Of a stretch of 64,000 bases of DNA, positions 12,705 through 24,706 are shown piece after piece (the stretch's first letter is position 1; each line of letters starts with the position of its first letter). Source of the DNA: Mytilisepta virgata (Eukaryota; Mollusca; Bivalvia; Mytilida; Mytilidae); assembly GCA_028015205.1 (NCBI GenBank), contig CM051514.1, positions 46,392,150 through 46,456,149 of the forward strand, in the 5' to 3' direction. The notes beneath the pieces are model-generated. The model saw nothing but the letters and a program-made list of their open reading frames with translations, was not told the origin of the DNA and did not search any database. The position numbers and the translations under genes were made by a program.

Positions 12705-14426
12705 AAGGTCCATGAATAGAAAGTTTGTACGAGAAATGGTTAAATAACCAATGCCTACTTAAGGAATACCATTGTCTGTGATATCTATCGCTGTCGACAA
12801 TGGTTTTACCTCTATTAACATAATTTTTCTATAATTTCGGCTCATTTCTGATTAAAGTGTTTATCACCAGATTACTATTATTTATTAGAAAAATGTAACA
12901 TCCACTATACCAGTAGATTTTAAGTAATGGCATTGTACAATTATTTTCAACATTTATCTACTAAATAACTCAAAAACAGAATAAAGAAGCCATTTGTGTG
13001 TGATTTATAGACTTTTACGTCTCTATCTGGCGATTAACCAAGATCTTACAGAGACGCTGATACATATATTGTCCATAAATGTTAGTGACATTAGTAATCT
13101 TCATTTATTTACTACTGTGTGTACCGAATACTTCAGAAAGTGATATTTTAATGAAAAATGTGGTGTCTGTTAAATTTTTCACATTTCAGACAAGGCTCAG
13201 GCACTTAAAAGCATCACGCTTCAAACTTTTGACAAGCAAATTTGCCCTTATTCAACAATCACATATTTTAATATTGTTACATATGATTTCACAAAACAGC
13301 ACTGAACTGATCAGAAAAAACGGACAATGTGTTCTTATTAAAATTTGTGCATCTAGTTCTTAGTGGAAGAAATGAACCAGAAAAAATGACTTCAAGGTTT
13401 ATCTGGGACACACAGTGGTATAAGTCAAACTTTTATCTTCATTTCTATAGTGGTATATGGTTCGTGTTTTGGACATATATTTTAAATCAACTTATTGTTG
13501 AAATAACCGACTAAAGTTCATATAGAAAAAAATACTTTAACAATTACTGTTATTAAAATTTTCCAAACACTGTATTTAAAAACTAAAGAGCATTTTCCTT
13601 CTGCACTTCACTGTCCTCAGATACTTTTCGTTTAACATTTTTGATAATTTTGTTTATCATCGCTGCCTGTGAATCTACCCTTCATCATTTATTGTTGTTT
13701 TGTTTTGAACATTATTTGCAAAATGAGTCATAAGTCGACGAAATATGAATTTCTTCCTTGGTTATTCACTGTGAAAGTGTCGGGCAAATCATGATAGTTT
13801 CTGTTAGATCTCCATAAATCTTAATGTGTGTAGATTTTTGACAATAAATCTCGCACCTAAATAATGTACGAAAGCCCAGTGGGATCATAAGAAATTCTGA
13901 ATCAGAAATTCGAGATTCAATAGCCGAAATTCGAAATCCAAATTCCGTCATTCGATATCTTATATCCGAGATTCGAAATTCGAAATTCAACATCTAGAAT
14001 AACCAATCAGAGGAAAGCTTCTTAGTTGTGAATATTATTTTGACAATGAAATATCTTTTTACTGTGGAGATATACGCGTTGAAAGGGATATGTTGCGAAC
14101 ATTGTATGCAAAAGACAAATGATACATTAACCATTATTGAGGTCTAAAAACCCGATCTAGAGACTGTTTTGTACATGCAATGACGTCTTCATTTTTTTCT
14201 TCACTGTTTCTTTAAGATGAAGAACAGCAATAAAATATTATTCTTTGGTTTGAAGTTTTGCACTTGCATTTACGGATTTAAACACATCCACGATAAATGT
14301 ATTATCTTTTCTCCCATTCTTGACGTGATTAATCGGTGGGATAAAAATACATAATATTTTTAAGCACTTGCGGGTGATTAAATTTCTGCATGGGAAATCC
14401 CGCCGTTTTTTTACGTTCATTGGAAA
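12705..14426. other. Gene-free stretch
   Basis: No supported gene. At 13885-13995 there is a run of degenerate ATTCGAAATTC-like units that is noted but not classed. The open frames near 13079-13514 show no domain or membrane pattern I recognise. Confidence 0.5.
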
Positions 14427-14661
14427 GATAAACTAGAAAAGTTCCGAAATGGCATTCATGTAAACAAAATGCTTAGCAACGGCATTTTCTTGAGGTTTTT
14501 GTTGAAAATCATAGGAGAAACAGATTCTCCTTCAATTTACTCGTGAGTTATAGAATTTATCAACCCTCGATAGTTAAATAGCTCCCGTGTTGAAAATAAA
14601 AATATTTAACTATCTCGGGTGGAAAAATTCCATAACTCACTTGTACCTGAAGGAGAATCTA
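14427..14661 (-). mobile_element. Palindromic (foldback) element, copy 1 of 2
   Basis: Contains inverted arms GATTCTCCTTCA...TGAGTTATAGAATT and AATTCCATAACTCA...TGAAGGAGAATC that would fold into a long hairpin. One side carries an extra unpaired segment from GATAAACTAGAAAAGTTCC. The same element lies in the opposite orientation at 20793-21058. Confidence 0.8.
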
Positions 14662-17404
14662 TATTTACGAGCACAAACAAGAAAGAGAACAAATCAGAGA
14701 CAGTAACAAATAAGAGGATTGACAGAACAAATATATAAAACAAATAGATTCTTTTCTGTTACTTCTCTAATTTTCTAATCTTACTTTCATATCTATCAGG
14801 TTTGACCAGGAAACGCTTTTTATCGTTTTTTCTCTATCAAATTGCTAGAACTTCTAACTCTATCAGTCCGTGGAAAATCCAATGTTCCTAAAATTGTCTG
14901 ACTTGTAATTTTGTGAAATTGTCTGAGTGGTCCATATTTTCATTGAACTGATAACGTTATATTTAATCATTAGAGTAGGCAACACTTTTTAGATAAGCGA
15001 ATATGACGAGATAAGTGGTGACATTGTTGACGAGCTATGACGTTGATGTCATATAACACCTACTCCCTATTAAAAATCCAAAAACACTCCATAATATAAT
15101 TGTCTTATATTTAACCTTGGTGTTAACTGTTTTGTTGGTGAAGTACTTCTTCTAAGCATGTTTTCACGATCAGGAGAGTTTTGGATAGTTATTGAAATTG
15201 GATTGAAAATGTCAATAGAAGTCGTATTAGTTTTCATCTCTTATATCTACAGCTGCGTGCCATGGCAAAACAGTCTTGTAAAAAGTGTATAAACCATTCA
15301 GCTAATCTATTGAATTAAGGTTTTGTTCTTCTTTAACCTCCCCCCCCCACCCCCAAAATAAAGTACGGATGCCTTAATATTAACAATATACATGATATTT
15401 TATATAAAATATTATGTAGTATATCAAAGTTAAATCATTTGTCTTCAAAGTATATACTTTTCTTTCTTTCGTGCATAACAAAATAAATAATGTTAAATGT
15501 GGACATTATTCTGCTTTAATTCAAAATTCTAGGAAAGTAATTTTTATTTCCTTAGTACGTTTGTTTAATTTTAGCTAAATACACACGAATATAGCTGCAA
15601 AATCCGCTATGAACTAATTTTCAATCTCTTTCATAGCCAATATATAATCGGAACAGTTTTTGCAACCATACTTGTGTGCGTCTTCATTCATGTATATCGT
15701 ATTATACACATTTAACACGGGAACTATTTCAACCAATCACATTCCCCAATATGTAACCATAACCAATGTTATGAATGAGAGAGATACGTGGTCTTGTCAT
15801 ATCAGACAAAACAATTGAACATGGAATTAGAAATATCTAAAATCTCACTAACAGCAATTGAAGTGAGCCCAGGTGTGCTGGCAGGGTAATGACCTTTGCT
15901 ACGTATAAATGATATGCTGCTTCTGGGAGTTCGAAACACTCCACAAGAGGTTGTGTTTAATTAACGATTAACTGTAGTCTTTGTCTCTTTGATTCAAATC
16001 TTATTATGATTTATATTTAATCGTGTCTATGAGAAAGAGAAAAGCAAACTTTGTTTAAAATTGGTATAACTTAGTAATGCCGGATAATATCACTTTTATA
16101 GCAGTTCTCAGCTGGAACCTTAAAGGCTGTTGTGAGAAAAAACGGACATGAAGTGAAGTTACAAAGGAAACAAAAAATCACAAGTATATAACCAAACAAA
16201 CATCCAGAGATTACAACATGGCCTTCAATGATGGAAATCCACACCATGCCGCAAGCCCTGAATGACCAGAGTATTTCATGAGTAGTTATGTCCAGCAATA
16301 CATTATCATGTCAGAATATCAATAAATAAACCAAAATGTTAACCGAGACAAGGACATTCCTAAAAATACGGCATGTTCAAATTCATAAACCTGTGATTTA
16401 GGGTAAGTCTTTGCCTAAATCCACTGTCATGACTGTAGAGTCTTGTGCTTACTATCCATACGTGTTAAATTGCTGGCAATTTCTACATTTCATTTAGCTC
16501 AGAGATGATTAAAGGCCATGCTGTGACCTCTATGAGCTTTCTTTTGGTTACAACTATGTAATGAAGTACAGCCCATATTCATTATTTTTTGTTTAATTAT
16601 ACTAAATATTTTTCTAAATATAATAGTAATACTGGTACGTACCCATAGGATATCTGAAAAGCATTGAACAATTATCGAATGAAAAATGAAATTATTATTG
16701 GGTTAAGATTTTAATGGTCACCAATCATATTGTGATGACAAACAATAATTACCGGACATTCAGCTACAAACAGTAGAAACTAAAAAAATCGATAAAATTA
16801 TTTACTTAATTTTCGTCATAATATGAAGAGGGTGTGGATCAAAACATGAGGATTAAAATGTTTCCTTACCGTACCATTGTTGTATAACTTTGAAGTTTTA
16901 ATAACGTCTTTAAATAGCGTAAAATAAGAAATTGTTTAGTTCAAACACAGCAGCCTTGGTAATTTCCCGTATGAAACATGAACAAAAGAATTAATTTCTT
17001 AACCGTTTCTTAGAAGTTTTTACTGATTGAAAATAATTTCCTTTCTTTTTTTTTTGTTTTAAGCAATTAGGAGGCATACAGGTCATATCAGTTCCGCATA
17101 AGCCAGAAACCATCCAAGAACAAAGGTGTACGTATCAAAAGCCCTATGATTTCAAAATTGTCTACACGTTTAAAAACGCCGAATTTATGCTAGCAACAAT
17201 TCTCATGCATGATATTCTCTGGGAAGGAGTAGGGCAATATTATCCTGTATTTATTTAACTCATAACTTTTAATTCAATTATTTTTATATTTACCACTTTC
17301 ATAAACAATGGTATGTAATTTATTTGAATATTAACAAAGTTAAATTTACAGTTTTCAAGATGTTAAGTGGTTTTTATGTTATACGTATGTTCGATTAAGA
17401 CTAA
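14662..17404. other. Gene-free stretch
   Basis: No supported gene. A C-rich homopolymer patch lies at 15341-15354 and a small perfect 8-bp hairpin (GATTTAGG/CCTAAATC) at 16395-16421. Otherwise nothing seen. Confidence 0.5.
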
Positions 17405-17667
17405 GAGGGGCCTCGGTGGCTGAGTGGTATAGGTAGTTCGTTCATGACTACTAATGATCACTAGCCTGTCAACGCTGGGGTTGGGAGTTCGAATCTCACC
17501 TGTGGCGGGGTGCGTTCGACTCCGACAAGGATTGCCAATTTTCCTACCGAAGGTCGGTGGTTCTCTCCGGGTACTCCTGCTTCCTCCACCAATAAACACT
17601 GGCCGCCGCGAAATGGCCAAATGTGCTGAAAACGGCGTTAAACCCCAACTAAACAAACAAACAAACG
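17405..17667 (+). mobile_element. SINE family 1, full copy
   Basis: Same head, body and tail as the copy at 11919, with (AAAC)n as tail. A short duplication AAGACTA flanks it (17397-17403 and 17668-17674). Open frames on both strands here are SINE sequence, not genes. Confidence 0.9.
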
Positions 17668-17674
17668 AAGACTA

Positions 17675-18918
17675 TAATAAAAACAAAAAAATATTTCAGA
17701 TGAAAGGATAAACATAAACTCGTCAATACCAAACAAAATGGTTTTGGTTTTATGTATTCTTCATGTTAAAGACCTATATAAAAAAAAAAAAAAAAAAAAA
17801 AAAAAACACTTCAATGATTAACGTCCAGGAAAGGGATTATGGTGTAGATTAAGTTATTTATCTGGTAGCTATTATTCGGAAGCCTTATATATACTGGTAG
17901 ATTTTGAAAGGTAGCAGAAGATTTTTTGAAAAAGGCCCAAGAAGTGGTAAAAAAATCAGAGAAAAAATGGTCCTACTTTTTAAATTCACAAGAGATGAAT
18001 AAATTAATAAATGCAGTTCAATAAACGTTATAAAAATATAATGGTTCTCATATTTTTCATGATAAACAGAAATAATTTCCATAATGATTATATTATCACT
18101 TCAGTAATCTACACATGTCACAATCTGATATATCGATATGAAATTCTGTCAGTTTTCTTTCTATAGTTGATGAATATAAAGTGCGACTTTCTTTCTAATT
18201 GCAAAATACATGCATATAGGAGTACAATGTGGCTATAATTCTTTAGTTTTATTATTGTACTATAGTACTTCAATTGCCATCTGATTTACGAATTATTCTT
18301 GCCTTTCAAGTGACTTCTATGTCTATTCTTTGATACCAGTTTAGATTTACAAGATGTGTACATTTCATCGATTTACGATTCATCACTTGTGCTCAATGCC
18401 TAATGTTGAAAAACGAAAACAATAATACGAAACGTTTACGGGCGATCGAATTCTAGGGTCAAAAGACCAAAATAAGGGTGAAGCCAATACCACCCTAATG
18501 ACAGATCTATACTCCTTAGTTTTCAGCAAACTTTTTGTATGAATTGCACTTTTTGGTAAGACTTACTTAGATCAAAACTGTAAAATATTGAATTTGAGTA
18601 TGTACATGTATGTGCAATTTAAAATTTAAATAAGGAATTCATTACTTACAAATATACTTGACATTGCGTTTGAACTGAACATGCCATAGAAATATCAGTA
18701 TGAATTCATTTTAAATTTCAATGTTCTGACGCAGCTAAAAAAAAATCACTCATATAAATTGGTTTCGTAGTGAAATTTTTGGGTGTACCACACTGCTGAT
18801 TACAGATAAATTGTTGAGATATGCAATGCATATACATGAATGCCGAACATTTTACTGTGTATAGAAACAGGAACTGTAGTATACTTAATACAGGCACATA
18901 GCTCAGTCCCATGGTCTC
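17675..18918. other. Gene-free stretch with a 27-A tract
   Basis: Uninterrupted A27 at 17780-17806. No other structure or gene seen. Confidence 0.55.
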
Positions 18919-19015
18919 TGCTCCTGTAGCCTATTCAGCATTGAGCAATGCCGATGATAAATAAAATCACTGAATGGTACACAACAACTGTATAAAAAAA
19001 CGGTATTAGAGAATG
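18919..19015 (+). repeat. Hammerhead-repeat relative, subfamily 2, copy 1
   Basis: CCTGTAGCCTATTCAGCATT, then GAGCAATG.CGATGA and TGTATAAAAAAACGGTA align with 21592-21687. It shares the GATGA...GAA framework with the hammerhead-like family but lacks the canonical C before TGATGA. Confidence 0.6.
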
Positions 19016-19601
19016 TTTATTTATATTATTGATAAAAAACGTATTAACTTTCTCTCTCGTCCTACGTATTTTTATAACTTGTTTGAATAATTCATACTAA
19101 ATTTGATCCTGTTTTCCACAGAACGAATCACTACAGTACACTGTAATGTTTTGTAATTTAAAATTTCACGGTGAATGGATAAAATTAAAGAGAATTCGTA
19201 TATGCTTTGTGATTCTGATCATATGTAAACACAGCTGTTTCTCAGTACAAATACGTTATATTTAAATCTATACACTTTGCCTAAAATAGCGATTTAATCC
19301 TGTTATGAAATTCCTTACATAACAATGACAAATTATTACAGATTTTGGACCCAAACTGTACAGATATTAATGCACATGAAACTTTATTCGTCACAAAATA
19401 CATTTGAAAGTTTCGATTTCCTCGCATTAGTGTCTGGTACTTATTTTTTTTTCTCCGTCTAATTTAATAATTTGTTGCAATTCTTTGATAAACTTCCAAA
19501 CCAAAATCCAAAATATATCTCAAATTTCTAATTAAAAATATTTTTACGACATTGAGCAATTTTAAGTGCACAACTTAACGCTATGCATTTATATAACAAT
19601 A
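19016..19601. other. Gene-free stretch
   Basis: AT-rich; a fragment ACGACATTGAGCAATTTTAA near 19549 resembles the start of subfamily 2 repeats. Nothing else seen. Confidence 0.5.
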
Positions 19602-20087
19602 TTCAGTTTATTATTTTGTGACCTGTCTTGTACACCGTGCTTACATGCGGTTGTCTTCAGTTTATTATTTTGTGACCTGTTTTGTACACCGTGCTTACAT
19701 GCGGTTATCTTCAGTTTATTATTTTGTGACCTGTTTTGTACTCCGTGCTTACATGCGATTGTCTTCAGTTTATTATTTTGTGACATGTTTTGTACTCCGT
19801 GCTTACATGCGGTTGTCTTCAGTTTATTATTTTGTGACCTGTTTTGTACACCGTGCTTACACGCGGTTGTCTTCAGTTTATTATTTTGTGACCTGTTTTG
19901 TACACCGTGCTTACAAGCGGTTGTCTTCAGTTTATTATTTTGTGACCTGTTTTGTACTCCGTGCTTACACGCGGTTGTCTTCAGTTTATTTTTTTGTGAT
20001 CTGTTTTGTACACCGTGCTTACACGCGGCTGTCTTCAGTTTATTATTTTGTGACCCGTTTTTTACATCGTGCTTACACGCGGTTGTT
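19602..20087. repeat. 54-bp minisatellite, exactly nine units
   Basis: Unit begins TTCAGTTTATTATTTTGTGA and starts at 19602 and every 54 bases to 20034. Because 54 is a multiple of 3 and the unit lacks stops in several frames, it opens two forward frames and one reverse frame of 158-181 codons. One forward frame repeats FSLLFCDLFCTPCLHAVV; the reverse frame repeats KTTACKHGVQNRSQNNKL. Differences between units fall at all three codon positions with no bias to silent sites, so I read it as non-coding. Confidence 0.95.
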
Positions 20088-20792
20088 CTCATAATACAGA
20101 AACAACAATAAAGAAACAGGCAACCAGTGACAAAGACCGATGAATGGGAACAAGTACATAAAAAGGCAGGTCTTTAAACTACGAGTAACGAGTGTAGCTC
20201 TACGTTTTATATTCAAAAGTTTCATTTTATCTGTAAAAGACAAAGAAAAAATGTCTACTATTATTTAATGTGTATTTAAAAAATTCCAGAGTCTCATGTT
20301 GTTTTGAAATTGGTAAAAATAATTATATATGTCTCTTACATAAGTCGTCCTTTGTTGTCCTGGAAAACTACAACATTTACATAATCTGATATAGTCTAAT
20401 TATTCCGAAACCTTCAAAAATAGATTGTCTTTAATATCTTAGTCTCCTATGAAATGAATTTTATCCTCAAACCAATCACTGGCCGTCAAGTTATGGCTTA
20501 AGACCAATCATATTCTTTCATTTAATTAACAATCAGTCACGAGTTTATCTAACTGAATTTCAAGAAATACTTCTTCAAGATCGATTGTGATACATCAATT
20601 GTCAGTTGGGAGTTTGTCGTCGTCACTGCTTTAAATTTGTTTATGTTTAAGAGAACACATTCAGGAAGTGTCCTGTGTACTATAGTTATACGTGCATGGT
20701 TATTCTATTCTTTGCCTGAGACAAAGTTGTAACTCTTTAACCAATTACGAGACCCGGAGTCCTCAAACATCTGTGAGTTGCAAGATACATAT
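20088..20792. other. Gene-free stretch
   Basis: No repeat copy or gene recognised. Confidence 0.5.
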
Positions 20793-21058
20793 AGATTCTT
20801 CTCCAGGAACGAGTGAGTTACGGAATTTATCCACCCGCGATAAGTATTTTTTTTTAAATTTTCAACACGCGAGCTTTAGCTAGCGTGTTAAAATCTAAAA
20901 TTTAGCTATCGAGGGTGGAGAAAATCTATAACTCACAAGTAAATTGAAGGAGAATCTGTTTCTCGTATGATTTTCGACAAAACTGTGACCTCAAGAAAAT
21001 GCCGTTGCTACGCAATTTGTTTACATGAACGTCATTTAGGAACTTCTCTAGTTTATCG
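20793..21058 (+). mobile_element. Palindromic (foldback) element, copy 2 of 2
   Basis: Opposite orientation to the copy at 14427. Arms with GAGTGAGTTACGGAATTTAT and ATAACTCACAAGTAAATTGA face each other around a second small palindrome (ACACGCGAGC...GCTAGCGTGT). It ends in GAACTTCTCTAGTTTATC, the inverse of the start of copy 1. Confidence 0.8.
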
Positions 21059-21591
21059 TTCCGATAAACGCAAAATCCGTGAATAGCGGCAGGTAAATTG
21101 CAGTTGACCTTTTAATCCCCTTGGGAATTAAATAATTTTTTATCACTGGTCTGAGAAGTGTGGAAATGCACCAAGAATTGGAGAAAAATTGATAAAATGC
21201 ACAGTTGGCATTAATTCGCTTTCCCGCACTTACTGAGACTTACGTATAGTAAAATTATATTATATTGGTACTTAGAGAGTACTTTCAGATTTAAGGAGGT
21301 TAGATCACTTTAATTTCAAAATTCATTCAATAATTTTAAAAAGTAATAAATTATAAAAAATCACTTTCGTCTATCAGGATATTTAAGTTAAAACAGAATT
21401 TGATTTATTTCAAAATTCTATCAAATTAAACCCGGGTAAAGAAATATATAAAGAAAGCGAAGAAATAAAGAAAAAGAAATAGTTTGAAGGTCATTTTGAA
21501 CGTTAAGGGCATCATAACAGGCTACAAATACAGATTGTAAATACAGCTCCTTTTTTCCTGTCATATTAGGATTCCGTTGAAACAGTTCTAC
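21059..21591. other. Gene-free stretch
   Basis: Nothing recognised. Confidence 0.5.
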
Positions 21592-21687
21592 TGGTCCTGT
21601 AGCCTTTACAGCACTGAGCAATGGTGATGAGAAATAAATCATTGAAAGGTACATAGTGCATAAAAACTGGTATACGTTAAGAGAATG
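21592..21687 (+). repeat. Hammerhead-repeat relative, subfamily 2, copy 2
   Basis: TGGTGATGAGAAATAAATCA aligns over the hammerhead-like family (TGATGAG...TAAATC...GAAA...GTGCAT.AAAA), but C3 is G and stem II is not canonical. Here CAATG and CATTG could form an alternative hairpin. Confidence 0.6.
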
Positions 21688-22129
21688 TTATCTTCACACT
21701 ATTAAAACAATGTCTGAAGTTTACCTAGAAATGACCGATTGACGTAAAATGTGTAACACTCTGAAGTGTTTATCTTATTAAATGACCAATTATGCGTGGG
21801 CTCGAATTATTTCTGTGGTACTTTGTAAAACGGTATTCAAGGAAAGTGTTATAATCCCGACTTATTGAAGAAAAGCAGAAATTATTGAGTGAAAAAGGTC
21901 AACTTAGTGTTATTGATACGATCATATTGTGCTAGTAATAGAAATGTACTGTTTTGTACACGAAGCGGGTAATACTAATAGTAATAACAATGTCTGTGTT
22001 TGTGCTGTGTTCTTGCTAAGAAATTAAGGTAGACTGCCAGGAAAATGAACTTTTAACAATATTACATAAAATATGATCCCATGGGCTTTTTTTCTGGCTG
22101 AAAAATGCAATATAAACTTAGTTAACATA

Positions 22130-22335
22130 TTTCCCCATGCCTATATCGACCTGCTGAAGCCTTCAGAATTTCCCGTATTTCGGCGCTTTGACGTCGTAAA
22201 GAGTTATCCGACCCTAATATGAGCTGACCCGAATATATCAGCGACGTCAATGTTTGACCCAACGTTGACCCGAATATATCAGGAAAACATCCGGTTATAG
22301 GCGGATGCCCATTGAAGGTAAGAAATTCCATTAGG
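22130..22335. other. GC-enriched patch with a direct repeat, unknown
   Basis: Higher GC than the neighbourhood; GACCCGAATATATCAG occurs twice (22227 and 22268). No gene recognised. It lies next to the telomeric array. Confidence 0.5.
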
Positions 22336-22380
22336 ATTGTTAATTAACAATACGATAAATTTATCATCAGGGTTGAAGTT

Positions 22381-22490
22381 AGGGCTAGGTTTAGGGTTAG
22401 GGTTAGGGTTAGGTTAGGGTTAGGGTTAGTGTTAGGTTAGGGTTAGGGTTAGGGGTTAGGGTTAGGGTTAGGGGTTAGGGTTAGGGTTAA
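22381..22490 (+). repeat. Interstitial telomeric array (TTAGGG)n
   Basis: About 110 bases of TTAGGG units with interspersed GTTAGG and GGGGTTA variants. TTAGGG is the telomere repeat of vertebrates and of most molluscs. The mixture of variants shows an old or imperfect insertion, not a terminal telomere. Confidence 0.92.
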
Positions 22491-22491
22491 A

Positions 22492-22526
22492 TTTTTCAGC
22501 GAGTACTATGCTCACTCGCCGAAAAA
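22492..22526. other. 13-bp hairpin abutting the telomeric array
   Basis: TTTTTCAGCGAGT (22492-22504) and ACTCGCCGAAAAA (22514-22526) pair with one A-C mismatch around a 9-base loop. It begins one or two bases after the last telomeric unit. Confidence 0.7.
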
Positions 22527-24205
22527 GCTTCACATTGTGTCTCCCGGCTGATATTTTACGATATACGTTTGCAAAGAACCGGATAATATATACGTTTTTG
22601 GCCACTTGGGACAAATATTGAAACATAAGTAACTAAAATGTGCACAAGTTTCTTTTTAACTCAAAGTTTTGGAACAACAGTTCCTTTATTGAAAGGGTTT
22701 AATTATGCAAACTTATCTGGTGCTTGTAGCTAAACTAACGAATAAGGTAAATTTATTCCCTTCGTCACACTTCCAAATCTCTCAAACTCCTATGTGCATT
22801 GTTAATATATGTAGATTATAACAAGATCGACTGTGTCTAACTCTTCATGTAAGCTTTTTCCTGGAACTGTATTTTCTGGTTTTGTAATTTTAGTTTAATA
22901 TATAGTCAGGAGTTCTGATGTGAGTGTTTAGAATTTTTACTATGGTCCTGTGGTCTAAAATGTGGGTCGAAAGGGTCTGTGATTTAGACTTTATTGCACG
23001 CATGCCCCTTAGAACTATACAACAATATTGAAGTTAAATTCTTTAAGTGTTTTTAAGAATCAACAAAAGAGTGCATGTATTTCTGTACTCTCTGACAACA
23101 GTTTTAATTTAAATTTTTTTTTAATCTTTTTTCATTTGGAAATAACACATGTACTGTCTCGACAGGAAACGTATATAGAGAATCGTTCCTTGTAACAAAC
23201 AACCCCTCCTTTCTAGTTACACGTATTTACAATTAAAATCTATCGACCTCCATATGTATATTAAGTTATATATAAAGAGATGAATATTTATTTATATCAT
23301 CTGTAGACGACTTTTTATCCGGAATTATTTCGCTTTTCTTCTGTGATTGACGAAGACTGTCTGGTCGATGGAATACTTAATAAAATTGTATATAGTTTTA
23401 TTAATTTTTATAAAGATTTATCTGCGATTTCTTTGTAGCAGAGTTGATGAGGATTGGATTAGATGACAGATTTATTGCATTTTGACGATCCTTATTTCTG
23501 TAATAAACACACTGTATTTATTGGAATTTTATGAAAGGAAACGGGACAGAGAGGATATAGTCATCTATCTTCAGTTTATCTTTTCCTAATTGTTAAATGA
23601 TATTCCTGGAATATTTAATTTATTCATGATATCAAATACGTTAAAGATATGTTTTAATTACAAATAACATGTCCAATCCTGAAAAAAATGAAATATCAGT
23701 TAATATTTATTAGAGAAGAACATCATAGTGTTTCTATGGATTAGATAGGATATAGTGAATGCACGCACCTTTTTCTTGAAACAAAATCCACACAAAGCAT
23801 TTCACAAAAAAGGAATTGCACTGTTTGTGGCTGTACTTCGTCTTCAAGTCGGGTGGGGGGGGGGGGGGGGGGGGGGTAAATACGGAAAAAAAATCTCTAA
23901 TATACAAGTTCAATCCGGCCCCTGCTATCGCTTTGAGCGATAAAGGTTTCCTGCTGTATTAGGTCTTTACACCAGCCAGTTAAATTTTAGATTTCAATCA
24001 CGGAGTTCTAGTCATATGTTGTATCGAAAAGGAAATTTGCTAATTTCGTCTGTGTAAAGTATTAACCAATTCGATTATGAATTCAATTCAAAATATATAT
24101 GTATTGCCATATTAGTCAGTCGACTTGTGACAAAGACATATTTACTTCAGACATTGCATAGAAAGAAGTTTAATAATACAGATTAAAAAAGAACTTCAAA
24201 GGTAT
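22527..24205. other. Gene-free stretch with a 22-G run
   Basis: G22 at 23855-23876. No gene or other repeat seen. Confidence 0.55.
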
Positions 24206-24214
24206 TCTGTCCTC

Positions 24215-24697
24215 CATCTTCGCTAGCCAAGGGTTACGATTCATTTCCCTCTCTTCACCCTTGGCAGATTTAGCCGGAATTTCGGGTCAGTGTATTACTT
24301 ATTTTTATTGGATGCAGCTAAGACCAGCTGGACCAATCAGAAAAAATACGATCACATGTCGACAATATAAACACATAATACAAATAATATGGCCAATGCG
24401 TTGAAAATTGCAGATTATGCCACGAGCTAACTTTGCTCCCAATACACAAAAGAACAATATTTACAGTCAGTTTACAGTGTTTAACCAACATATTGAGGTT
24501 TTTGGATTATTTGCCTCGTTCAGGCGATGAAATGCTAAAGCAGGTTTGTGTGTTCATTTTCACAAAGTCGAACAGTACGGTGTTCATTGGTCAGTAGTGA
24601 TGTAATCAGAGTGGGAGTGACTACTTTCAGCCTCCAGACGTTGCCTTGCGTGATTTACAAGAAAGAAGCGAATCGTTACCCTTGACTAGCGAAGATG
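24215..24697. mobile_element. 483-bp TIR element with perfect 9-bp TSD
   Basis: Left end CATCTTCGCTAGCCAAGGGT, right end the inverse of CATCTTCGCTAGTCAAGGGT; the match continues to about 28 bases with two mismatches. TCTGTCCTC is repeated exactly on both sides (24206-24214 and 24698-24706). There is no transposase frame. A 9-bp duplication fits Mutator-like elements best; hAT/Merlin-type (8-9 bp) is the alternative. Confidence 0.93.
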
Positions 24698-24706
24698 TCT
24701 GTCCTC

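Noticed and set aside
13885..13995. Cluster of GAA/TTC motifs resembling heat-shock elements
   Set aside because: The spacing between GAA and TTC is one base, not the two of a heat-shock element; better read as degenerate simple repeat.
17363..17711. Open frames of 85-97 codons on both strands
   Set aside because: They lie within SINE family 1 and recur wherever that SINE is complete.
19566..20111. 181-codon Cys-rich open frame and a reverse 167-codon frame
   Set aside because: Both are by-products of a 54-bp (multiple of three) tandem repeat; unit differences show no silent-site bias.
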